Assembly (NCBI RefSeq): GCF_030682515.1
Contig: NZ_JAUXOD010000015.1
Span: 1-50,011 of the forward strand
Source: Hoeflea sp.
GTDB taxonomy: Bacteria; Pseudomonadota; Alphaproteobacteria; Rhizobiales; Rhizobiaceae
Reading direction: 5' to 3'
DNA length: 50,011 nt
Part shown: piece after piece, positions 41,507 to 49,354 of the stretch
How positions within the stretch are numbered: the first letter of the stretch is position 1
Layout of the letters: each line of letters starts with the position of its first letter
Notes under the pieces: generated by a model
The model's database searches: none
Told to the model about the DNA's origin: nothing
The model's input: the letters and a program-made list of their open reading frames with translations, nothing else
Program-made: the position numbers and the translations under genes

Positions 41507-42853
41507 TCAAGCCATCAGGGCTTTGTGAATGCTCTGAGCTGCGATCTTGCCGTCCTCGACGGAGACCACGGTCAGGTCTTCGCCGCCTGCGACGCAGTCG
41601 CCGCCGGCCCAGATCTTGGGGTGCGAGGTGCGGCGGTCGTCGCTGACCCGGATGCGGCCCTTGTCGAGTTCGACCGAACCGGCCAGAGGTCCTGAATCCG
41701 GCGTCTGGCCGATGGCCTTGAACACCTGGTCGGCTTCAAGCGTCACCAGCTCTCCGGTGCCTGAAAGCTTGCCTGCGGCATCGAGCGCGGTCTTCTCGAG
41801 CGTGATTGCGGATACCGCGCCATCGGTCACGTGCAGGCTCCTGGGCGCCAGCCAGTGGCGGATGACGACGCCGTGGGTCTGGGCCAGTTCCTGCTCATAG
41901 AGCGAGGCGTTCATGTGCTCCTGGCCGCGCCGGTAGGCGATGGTCACCTCCTCGGCGCCGAGCAGTTTCGACTGGACCGCTGCATCGATGGCGGTCATGC
42001 CGCCGCCGATGACGACAATCCGCCGGCCCACTTCCAGCAGCGACAGATCCTCGGCCTGGCGCAGCACGCCGATGAAATCGACCGCGTCGATGACGCCCGC
42101 GGCGGATTCGCCCTCGAGGCCGAGCGCGTTGACGCCGGGCAGGCCGAGGCCGAGAAACACGGCGTCGAAGTCCTGGGGCAACTGGTCGAGCGTGATGTCG
42201 CGGCCGAGCGCCTTTCCGGTCTCGATGGCAATCCCGCCGACCTCGAGAATGAAGCCGACCTCGTCCTGGGCAAAGTCATTGGTCGTCTTGTAGGCGGCGA
42301 TGCCATATTCGTTGAGGCCGCCAGCCTTCTCGCGCGCTTCGTAGATCGTGACGTCGTGACCGAGGCTCGCCAGCCGGTGGGCGCAGGACAGGCCCGCGGG
42401 CCCGGCGCCGACAACGGCGATCTTCTTGCCGGTGGCGGCCGCGCGGGTGAACGGATGCGGCTGCTCGCGCTCCATGAAGGTGTCGGTGGCGTAGCGCTGC
42501 AACAGGCCGATCTTGACCGGCTTGCCTTCGGCCACTTCCCGCACGCAGACTTCCTCGCACAAGGTTTCCGTGGGGCAGACGCGGGCGCACATGCCGCCCA
42601 GGATGTTCTGGTCGAAGATGGTCTTGGCGGCGCCCACGGGATTGCCGGCCTGGATCTTGCGGATGAACATCGGAATGTCGATGGAGGTCGGGCACGCCGT
42701 CATGCACGGCGCGTCGTAACAGAAATAGCATCTGTCCGCCTCCACCAGCGCTTCGTGCGGCGTCAGCGGCGGGTGGATGTCGGAAAAATTGTCGGCATAG
42801 TCGGCGCTGGAAAGACGTTGCGCCTTCACATCGGCGGATTGGGTTGCTGTCAT
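41507..42853 (-). CDS. preT: Dihydropyrimidine dehydrogenase subunit PreT
   Basis: A 448-residue flavoprotein of the GltD/PreT type. The N-terminal helical domain has two Cys clusters for [4Fe-4S] centres, CYFCYDAPCMTACP and CARVCPTETLCEEVC. The FAD fold carries VVGAGPAGLSCAHRL near residue 145, and the NAD(P)H fold GGGMTAIDAA near residue 285. It passes electrons from NAD(P)H to PreA. The ATG at 42853 is chosen because GAGGGG lies 8 bases upstream; an upstream ATG at 42904 has no site. Two candidate RutR operators lie about 100-130 bp upstream. Confidence 0.95.
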   Translation of the reverse strand: MTATQSADVKAQRLSSADYADNFSDIHPPLTPHEALVEADRCYFCYDAPCMTACPTSIDIPMFIRKIQAGNPVGAAKTIFDQNILGGMCARVCPTETLCEEVCVREVAEGKPVKIGLLQRYATDTFMEREQPHPFTRAAATGKKIAVVGAGPAGLSCAHRLASLGHDVTIYEAREKAGGLNEYGIAAYKTTNDFAQDEVGFILEVGGIAIETGKALGRDITLDQLPQDFDAVFLGLGLPGVNALGLEGESAAGVIDAVDFIGVLRQAEDLSLLEVGRRIVVIGGGMTAIDAAVQSKLLGAEEVTIAYRRGQEHMNASLYEQELAQTHGVVIRHWLAPRSLHVTDGAVSAITLEKTALDAAGKLSGTGELVTLEADQVFKAIGQTPDSGPLAGSVELDKGRIRVSDDRRTSHPKIWAGGDCVAGGEDLTVVSVEDGKIAAQSIHKALMA

Positions 42854-42949
42854 CCTCTGGACCCCTCGTTTCGAGATCTTCTTGTGCGGACTGGTGTGGC
42901 GCAACTCCTCAGTGTCGCCATCGCCGCGATAGGGGGAGAATGAAGCGGT

Positions 42950-42985
42950 TTTATCAAAAGGTCAAATTTTTTATCGGATGATAAA
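42950..42985. promoter_or_regulatory. Two tandem RutR-like operators upstream of preT
   Basis: Read on the minus strand, 42950-42965 is TTGACC-TTTT-GATAAA, matching the E. coli RutR box at 10 of 12 arm positions. 42970-42985 is the perfect dyad TTTATC-GGAT-GATAAA. Their centres are 20 bp apart, about two helical turns. On the minus strand TTGACC can also serve as a -35, with CATTCT 17 bp downstream as -10, so a repressor bound here would block the preT promoter. The site is also 75 bp before the divergent hydrolase start. Confidence 0.75.
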
Positions 42986-43059
42986 TATTCAACCCGACGG
43001 CCGCGGATTGCACTTCCTTGCGGGTCCGGTATTGATGCTTCAAAGACCGGAGACAGGCT

Positions 43060-43905
43060 GTGACCGATTACCCGATAACCGATTATGACGACGCCTATGC
43101 CAATGGGGCCTATATCGAGGGCGCTGCGGACTATCCGCCGCGATGGGCGGCGCTGGCGCAGGACTTTCGCGACGGACTGGCCGCATCGGGGCGGGCGAGG
43201 CTGGATCTCGCCTACGGGGAAGGGGCGCGCAACCGGCTCGACCTGTTCCTGCCGGAAGGTGACCCCAAGGGTCTCGCGGTGTTCGTCCATGGCGGCTACT
43301 GGAAGGCCTTCGACAAGTCGGTCTGGTCACACCTGGCCACCGGTCCGCTGGCGCATGGCCTCGCGGTGGCGATGCCGGGCTACACGCTCTGTCCGGACAA
43401 CCGTATTGCCGGCATCGGCCTAGAGATCGCGGCCGCCATCAGCCTGGCGGCGGAGCAGGTCGCCGGGCCGATCCGGCTGACCGGCCATTCGGCCGGCGGG
43501 CAACTGGTCACGCGGATGATCAGCGGCAGGGCGCTTCTGCCCGAGGCGGTTCTGGCCCGCATCGTCGGAGTTACCTCGATCTCCGGCGTTCACGACCTGC
43601 GTCCGATCATGAAGACCCAGATGAACGACATCCTGCACATCGATGCCGAGGAAGCGGTCACGGAGAGCCCGGTGCTGCTCGCCCCGCTCGCGCCCGTTCC
43701 GGTGATGGCCTGGGTGGGCGCTCAGGAGCGGCCGGAATTCGTCCGCCAGAACCGAGCACTCTACGAGATGTGGCGCGGATTGGCGACGCCCATGTCCATG
43801 CATGAGGAACCGGGCAGGCATCATTTCGATGTGATCGACGGCCTGGCCGAACCCGAGCATCCGCTGTGCCGGGCTTTCGTCGGGCTGGACCCGCAGGCAG
43901 GCTGA
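43060..43905 (+). CDS. Alpha/beta hydrolase, arylformamidase-like
   Basis: A 281-residue alpha/beta hydrolase of the kynurenine formamidase/esterase type. The oxyanion motif is FVHGGYWKAFDKS near residue 77, the nucleophile Ser is in GHSAGGQ near residue 145, and the likely acid and base are the aspartate before VQE-like AWVGAQERPEF and the His in GRHHFDVIDG near residue 250. The GTG start follows CCGGAGA. It is divergent from preTA with RutR-like operators in the shared region, so it may hydrolyse a formamide or ureido compound in the same regulon; this is inference. Confidence 0.88.
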   Translation: MTDYPITDYDDAYANGAYIEGAADYPPRWAALAQDFRDGLAASGRARLDLAYGEGARNRLDLFLPEGDPKGLAVFVHGGYWKAFDKSVWSHLATGPLAHGLAVAMPGYTLCPDNRIAGIGLEIAAAISLAAEQVAGPIRLTGHSAGGQLVTRMISGRALLPEAVLARIVGVTSISGVHDLRPIMKTQMNDILHIDAEEAVTESPVLLAPLAPVPVMAWVGAQERPEFVRQNRALYEMWRGLATPMSMHEEPGRHHFDVIDGLAEPEHPLCRAFVGLDPQAG

Positions 43906-44042
43906 AGCTGGGCCGTCGGGAAGGCCCGTTCGCGACCGGATTAAGCAAATGTTCACGGCGAAGACCTAGTCTGACGCCCACAGCTTCTGCATTGCGGCCA
44001 TCAGGGCCGTCCGTTCCCGATCCCCGAATCCGGAAAACAGCC

Positions 44043-46310
44043 ATGACGCACCCCAGGGCCATGATCGGCCTCCTTGCATTGCTGGCCTTGCCCGCACTTG
44101 AGACCGCTGCTTCAGCCACGGAACTGCTGCCTGACCCCGCCTTCGCGAAGTCTGCGCTTGCCGGCGACTGGTGGGCCACTCCCAACATCAAAGTCGACTA
44201 CAAGGCCGGCGCGCTGTGCGGTGTCGTGGAGGGCGGCACGAAGGAGCCGTGGGACGCTCTCGTCGGGTTCAATGGCCTCGGCCTCACACGGGGCGAGGCC
44301 TACCGGTTGTCGATCAGCGCTTCGGGCAATCCGGAGGGGCCGATGCGCGCTCTCGTGCAGAAGGCAAGCGAGCCCTGGACGCCGGAAGGCGAGATCAGCC
44401 GCAGGCTTTCTTCCGACAAGCAGGTGTTGAGCGAAGACTTCGTTGCCGGCGAAAACCAGAAAGCGGCGCAGCTCGTGTTCCAGCTCGGCGGATCGCCCGC
44501 TGCCTGGCGGTTCTGTTTGCACTCGGCGTCCCTGCTTGCAGGCCCGGCCGCGGCAGCGGAGGCGGGCGGCGTTCCGGCGATCCGGGTTAACCAGACCGCC
44601 TATTTCCCGGACGGGCCCAAGCGCGCGACGCTGGTGCACAAGGCGGACGCCCCGCTCGACTGGACACTCGTTTCCTCCACCGGCGAGAGGGTGGCCGCGG
44701 GCCAGACCCGGCCCCATGGGCTCGACCCATCCTCGGGCCTCAAGGTGCAGAGCATCGACTTCAGTGACTTTGCCCAGGCAGGCGATGGCTACCGCCTGCT
44801 CGTCGGCGGCGAGACCAGCCCGCCGTTTTCGATCTCGTCCGACGCTTATGCCCCCCTTCGCACCGACGCGCTTTCCTATTTCTACAAGGTCCGCAGCGGC
44901 ATCGAGATCCGGGAGGACCTGGCGGGCGAGGGCTACGGGCGACCGGCCGGGCATCTGGGCGTCTCGCCCAACCGCGGCGACACTTCGGTCGGCTGCCTCG
45001 ATGCCAGAACCGCGCGCAAGATCTACAGCGAGGCCTGGAGTTGCGGCTACAGGCTCGATGTCGCGGGCGGCTGGTACGATGCGGGCGATTTCGGCAAATA
45101 CGTGGTCAATGGCGGCATCGCCACTGCGCAGCTGCTCGGCGTCTACGAGCGGGCGCTGAATTTCAGCCGCCGCGCGTCGCCGGCGCTGACCGACAGCCTG
45201 CTCAGCATCCCCGAAGCCGGAAACGGCGTTCCCGACATTCTCGATGAGGCGCGCTGGGAGCTCGATTTCCTGATGTCCATGACCGTGCCCGAGGGAGAAC
45301 CCCTGGCCGGCATGGCGCATCACAAGGTGCATGGCGCGAGCTGGCCGTCGGGTCCGCTCATGCCGCATCGGGACGACAAGGCGCGGGTGCTGCACCGGCC
45401 CTCGACCGCGGCGACGCTCAACCTGGCGGCGGCCGCGGCGCAGGGCGCCCGGCTGTTCGCGCCGATCGACGCCGCCTATGCGGACCGGCTGCTGGCGGCC
45501 GCCGTCCGCGCCTATCGGGCGGCGGAAGCCAATCCGGCGCTGTTTGCGCCCTACAGCGACGGCAGCCATGGCGGCGGCGACTATCAGGACGACAATGTCT
45601 CGGATGAATTCTACTGGGCGGCGAGCGAGCTCTTTCTCACCACCGGTGACGAGGCCTGGCTCAAGCGTGCCAAGGCCTCGCCGCACTGGTCCGGCCCGGT
45701 GTTCCATCCCGACGGGTTCAGCTGGCGCTCTGTCGCCGGGCTCGCCCGCATCCACTTGGCCGCGGTGCCGTCGAGGCTGCCCGAGCGCGATCTCACGGCT
45801 GTCCGCGCCTCGGTCAGGGACGCCGCCGACGCCTATCTCAAGGTGCAGGCGCAGGAGGCCTTCGGCTTCATGTACAGGCCCGACGCCGGTTTCGGCTGGG
45901 GCTCGAACCAGTCGCTGATCCAGAACATGATCGTCGTGGCCACCGCCTATGACATCACGGGCGACAGGCGCTACCTGCAGGCGGTGCGCGAGAGCATGGA
46001 TTACATCCTCGGGCGCAACGCTCTGGGGAATTCCTATGTGACCGGCTACGGTACGACCTATTCGAAGAACCAGTTCTCCTACATGTTCTCGGCCTCGACA
46101 GATCCCTCCTATCCGCCGGTGCCCAAGGGCGCGCTCGCGGGCGGGCCCAACAGCGGGCTGGCCGACGACTATGCGATCCGCAAGCTCGAGGGATGCGCCC
46201 CGCAGGCCTGCTATGTCGACGATTCGCGCTCGTTCTCGACCAACGAGATCGCCATCAACTGGAACGCGCCGCTCGCCTGGATCGCCTCGTTCCTGGCGGA
46301 CGCGCGCTAG
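44043..46310 (+). CDS. Secreted GH9 endoglucanase-like glycoside hydrolase
   Basis: A 755-residue exported protein with a signal peptide (residues 1-27, ending SATE). Residues about 28-170 form a carbohydrate-binding-like beta domain, about 178-265 a CelD_N Ig-like domain (AIRVNQTAYFPDGPKRATL) and the rest the GH9 catalytic domain. GGWYDAGDFGKYVVNGG (about 342-358) holds the catalytic aspartates, SDEFYWAASEL is conserved, and STNEIAINWNAPLAW holds the acid near residue 735. GH9 enzymes cut beta-1,4-glucan. The target may be the cell's own cellulose or a plant or algal polymer. The following oxidoreductase gene is 83 bp downstream. Confidence 0.92.
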   Translation: MTHPRAMIGLLALLALPALETAASATELLPDPAFAKSALAGDWWATPNIKVDYKAGALCGVVEGGTKEPWDALVGFNGLGLTRGEAYRLSISASGNPEGPMRALVQKASEPWTPEGEISRRLSSDKQVLSEDFVAGENQKAAQLVFQLGGSPAAWRFCLHSASLLAGPAAAAEAGGVPAIRVNQTAYFPDGPKRATLVHKADAPLDWTLVSSTGERVAAGQTRPHGLDPSSGLKVQSIDFSDFAQAGDGYRLLVGGETSPPFSISSDAYAPLRTDALSYFYKVRSGIEIREDLAGEGYGRPAGHLGVSPNRGDTSVGCLDARTARKIYSEAWSCGYRLDVAGGWYDAGDFGKYVVNGGIATAQLLGVYERALNFSRRASPALTDSLLSIPEAGNGVPDILDEARWELDFLMSMTVPEGEPLAGMAHHKVHGASWPSGPLMPHRDDKARVLHRPSTAATLNLAAAAAQGARLFAPIDAAYADRLLAAAVRAYRAAEANPALFAPYSDGSHGGGDYQDDNVSDEFYWAASELFLTTGDEAWLKRAKASPHWSGPVFHPDGFSWRSVAGLARIHLAAVPSRLPERDLTAVRASVRDAADAYLKVQAQEAFGFMYRPDAGFGWGSNQSLIQNMIVVATAYDITGDRRYLQAVRESMDYILGRNALGNSYVTGYGTTYSKNQFSYMFSASTDPSYPPVPKGALAGGPNSGLADDYAIRKLEGCAPQACYVDDSRSFSTNEIAINWNAPLAWIASFLADAR

Positions 46311-46393
46311 CCAACGGCGGACGGTGCAGGCAACCGCATCTTAACGCGGGCAGGGTAGGGTCCGGGGCAACAGTTTGCCGGGACCCGAGACCC

Positions 46394-47533
46394 ATGACCA
46401 AGATCGCCCTGATCGGCACAGGCTTCGTCGCCGACTACTACATGACGACGCTGGCCAACTATCCCGAACTCAGACTGGCCGGGGCGTGGGACCGCGACTC
46501 CGGCCGGCTCGGTGAATTCTGCCGGTTTCACGACGCGCGCGCCTATGGCTCGCTCGAGGAGTGCCTGGCCGATCCGGCCGTCGAGATCATCGTCAATCTG
46601 ACCTCGCCAGAAAGCCATTACGCGCTCAATCGCGCGGCGCTCACCGCGGGCAAGCATGTCTATTGCGAAAAGCCGCTGGGGATGAGTTTTGATGAAGCGC
46701 GCGAAGTGGTGGAGCTCGCCGCGCGCAAGGACCTCGTGGTCTGCGGCGCGCCGGCCAATGGCCTGTCTGACGCGCTGGAGCTCACCCGGAGCCTGATCGC
46801 CGCCGGAGGGATCGGGACGCCGCGGCTCGCCTATGCCGAGATGGAAGACGGTCCGGTGTTCAGGGACAACTGGAGCAAGTGGCGCTCCCGCTCCGGCGCG
46901 AAATGGCCGGGGCTGCACGAGTTCGAGATCGGCTGCACGCTCGAGCATTCAGGCTACGGCCTGTCCTGGCTGGTGGCGCTGTTTGGTCCGGTCGAGAAGG
47001 GGCAGGTGTTCTCGGCGCTGACATTCCCCGACAAGGGGCCGGGCACATCCGGACTGGCGCTGGCGCCGGATTTCTCGGTGGGCTGCTTGAGCTTCCGCTC
47101 GGGCGTGACCGCGCGGCTGACCTGCGGACTGGCCGCACCACGAGACCGGTCGCTCACAATCATCGGCGATGAGGGCACGCTCGTCGTGCGCGACCTGTGG
47201 GACGACCGGTCGCCGGTGCATCTAAGCCGGTTCGATGGCAAGCCGCCGCTTCTCCAGCGCCTGGCGGCGCTGTTCGAGCGCCAGCGCGGACGCGTGCTGC
47301 CGCTGAGGCTGACCCATGGAAGGCCGGTCGCCTACAAGGCACCCGCCAAAGCGCGCAGCCTCTCGGCGTTTCCGTCGCGGATCGACTTTGCCCGCGGCAT
47401 CGCGGTGATGGCCCGGGCGATCGATGCGGGCGAGGCGCCGTTCTTCTCGGGCGAGCGGGCTTTGCATCTGACCGAACTGGCGCTGGCGCTCAATGACGGC
47501 GCGGGCAGCTTCACGCCGCGGTCGGGCTTCTGA
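46394..47533 (+). CDS. Gfo/Idh/MocA-family oxidoreductase
   Basis: A 379-residue NAD(P)-dependent oxidoreductase. The N-terminal Rossmann fold begins IALIGTGFVADYYM, with the EKP motif in HVYCEKPLGMSFDEA near residue 92. The C-terminal alpha/beta domain follows, with WPGLHEFEIGCTLEHSG near the substrate site. Such enzymes act on sugars or nucleotide sugars. It lies 83 bp after the GH9 gene, probably co-transcribed, and is convergent with a second member of the family. Substrate unknown. Confidence 0.9.
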   Translation: MTKIALIGTGFVADYYMTTLANYPELRLAGAWDRDSGRLGEFCRFHDARAYGSLEECLADPAVEIIVNLTSPESHYALNRAALTAGKHVYCEKPLGMSFDEAREVVELAARKDLVVCGAPANGLSDALELTRSLIAAGGIGTPRLAYAEMEDGPVFRDNWSKWRSRSGAKWPGLHEFEIGCTLEHSGYGLSWLVALFGPVEKGQVFSALTFPDKGPGTSGLALAPDFSVGCLSFRSGVTARLTCGLAAPRDRSLTIIGDEGTLVVRDLWDDRSPVHLSRFDGKPPLLQRLAALFERQRGRVLPLRLTHGRPVAYKAPAKARSLSAFPSRIDFARGIAVMARAIDAGEAPFFSGERALHLTELALALNDGAGSFTPRSGF

Positions 47534-47536
47534 GCC

Positions 47537-48601
47537 TCAAGGTTTCCAATGGGCCGACGGCGGCGATGACAGCACGGTCTTGATGATGCGCAGCGTGGCG
47601 ACGGTGTCGTCGAGCGTGTTGTCGGCCTCTTCGCCCAGGCCCTGGCGGATGGCGTCGGAGGCGGCCTCGATCTCGAACTGGAGCCCCGAGCCGTCGAAGC
47701 GGAAATCGTGGCGCGTGACACCGGGAAGCGGAAGGCTGCGTGCCAGTCTGCGGCGGATCCGGCCCGCCGTCTCGCCGGGCGCAGCCAGGTCGGCGATGCG
47801 GCGCGAGGGGTAGATCCCATAGCCCGAGGCCTTGATGAAGGGTGCGTCGAGCACCAGGAGACCCCGGCTGCCCTCGATGATCAGGCGGTTGGAGCCGACG
47901 CGGTCGAAACCGCAGCGGATGTCCGCCTCAATCGTCCCGAATCGCAGGCGAAGCGAGGCCGCCATGTCGACGCCCGAGGGCGCGGCCGTCCAAGATCCTT
48001 CGACGGCGTCGGGGTCGCCCAGGAAGAAGCGCGCAAGCGAGACCGGGTAGACGCCGAGATCATGGAGCGATCCGCCGCCCTGCGCGGTGTCGAAGAAGCG
48101 GCTCCGCGGATCGTAGGCGTGGGTCCAGGCGATCTCCGCCTCCAGTCTGCGGATGTCGCCGATGACGCCCTGGGCAAGCGCCATGCGCGCGGCCCTTATC
48201 GCGGGCAGGTAGCGGCTCCACATCGCCTCCATGACAAGAGTTCCGGCGGCCCGTGCCGCGGCCTGGATCTCCAGCGCGTCAGCGAGACTGGCGGTGAGCG
48301 GCTTTTCGACCATCACCGGCATGCGCGTGGCAATGCACTCCAGCGTCTGGGCGCGATGGACCATGTTCGGGGTGGCGATATAGACGGCGTCGACGGCCCC
48401 CGCGTCGATCATGGCGGTGAGAGAACCGTAGGACGCGACAGCATCGGACTGTTCCCGCGCGAAGCCTTGCGCCCTGGCGGGATCGCGCGAACACACCGCT
48501 GCCAACGAAGCGCCCCTGGCATGCTGCATGTCGGAGGCGAATTGCCGGGCGATGGCTCCGGTGCCTGCGATGCCCCAACGGATAGTTTTTGGCTGTGTCA
48601 T
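47537..48601 (-). CDS. Gfo/Idh/MocA-family oxidoreductase
   Basis: A 354-residue member of the same broad family as its neighbour. It begins IRWGIAGTGAIARQFASDM, has the EKP motif in MPVMVEKPLTASLADAL near residue 95, and HDLGVYPVSLARFFLG near residue 175, typical of trans-1,2-dihydrobenzene-1,2-diol dehydrogenase or xylose dehydrogenase-like enzymes. It ends 3 bp from the stop of the convergent gene. The two are only distantly alike, so they are not a recent duplication. Confidence 0.9.
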   Translation of the reverse strand: MTQPKTIRWGIAGTGAIARQFASDMQHARGASLAAVCSRDPARAQGFAREQSDAVASYGSLTAMIDAGAVDAVYIATPNMVHRAQTLECIATRMPVMVEKPLTASLADALEIQAAARAAGTLVMEAMWSRYLPAIRAARMALAQGVIGDIRRLEAEIAWTHAYDPRSRFFDTAQGGGSLHDLGVYPVSLARFFLGDPDAVEGSWTAAPSGVDMAASLRLRFGTIEADIRCGFDRVGSNRLIIEGSRGLLVLDAPFIKASGYGIYPSRRIADLAAPGETAGRIRRRLARSLPLPGVTRHDFRFDGSGLQFEIEAASDAIRQGLGEEADNTLDDTVATLRIIKTVLSSPPSAHWKP

Positions 48602-48649
48602 GGCCTGACTATGCAGGTCATCGGTAAAGGCCGGGTTAGCTCCGCAGGA

Positions 48650-49354
48650 TCACCAGGGAAGGGCGTCGCCCTTGTAATCGAAGAACCCGCCCGTCTGGGC
48701 CGGGCCAAGCCGGTCAAGGACGCCGAGCAGCAGCGGCGCGGCGTCCGCAGCGGTGCGGACCTTGAGCCCGTTCTTGGCAAAGCCCGAGGACAGACCGGTG
48801 TCGACCGTGCCCGGATGCAGCGCCACGCACACCGCGTCTGGCCGCCTGCGCGCCAGTTCGATCGCGGCACTGTGGACCAGCTGGTTGAGCGCCGCCTTGG
48901 AGGCGCGGTAGCTGTACCAGCCGCCGAGCGCATTGTCGCCGATCGAGCCGACCTTGGCCGACAGCGTGGCGAACACGGTCTTCCCGTCTTTCGCCAGCAG
49001 CGGCAGGAAATGCTTCATGAGAAGCGCGGGGCCGATCGCATTGATCGCAAAGGCATGGGCCATGTGGGCGGGCGTGATCGCGGCCAGCGTCTTTTCGGGC
49101 TTGAAGCCGCAGCCATGCAGGAAGCCGGTCGCGTCGAACACCAGCCGGAGCTCAAGCCCGCTTTCGCCCATGGCAGCCGCCGCGCGGATGATGGTTTGTT
49201 CGTCGAGCAGATCGATGTCGGGCTCCGAGACGCGGGACAGGCCGATCACCCTGGCGAAGGCGCCGGATTGCTTGAGCGCCTCGACCACGGCTTCGCCGAT
49301 GCCGCCGGTGGCGCCGACGACAAGGGCCAGTCCGCCGCGGGTCAGACTGTCCAT
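48650..49354 (-). CDS. SDR-family oxidoreductase (CsgA/C-factor-like)
   Basis: A 234-residue short-chain dehydrogenase of the C-factor (CsgA) type. The nucleotide motif VVGATGGIGEAVV is near residue 13, FDATGFLHG replaces the usual NNAG, the catalytic region has SAKVGSIGDN and YSYRASKAAL near residue 150, and LHPGTVDTGLS follows. FDATGF in place of NNAG is normal for this subgroup. It follows the start of the oxidoreductase gene on the same strand, 48 bp upstream of it, and may form a two-gene unit with it. Confidence 0.88.
   Translation of the reverse strand: MDSLTRGGLALVVGATGGIGEAVVEALKQSGAFARVIGLSRVSEPDIDLLDEQTIIRAAAAMGESGLELRLVFDATGFLHGCGFKPEKTLAAITPAHMAHAFAINAIGPALLMKHFLPLLAKDGKTVFATLSAKVGSIGDNALGGWYSYRASKAALNQLVHSAAIELARRRPDAVCVALHPGTVDTGLSSGFAKNGLKVRTAADAAPLLLGVLDRLGPAQTGGFFDYKGDALPW

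Noticed and set aside
46394-48601. The two Gfo/Idh/MocA genes as a tandem duplication
   Set aside because: They are convergent and share only family motifs, with different surrounding sequence and C-terminal domains.
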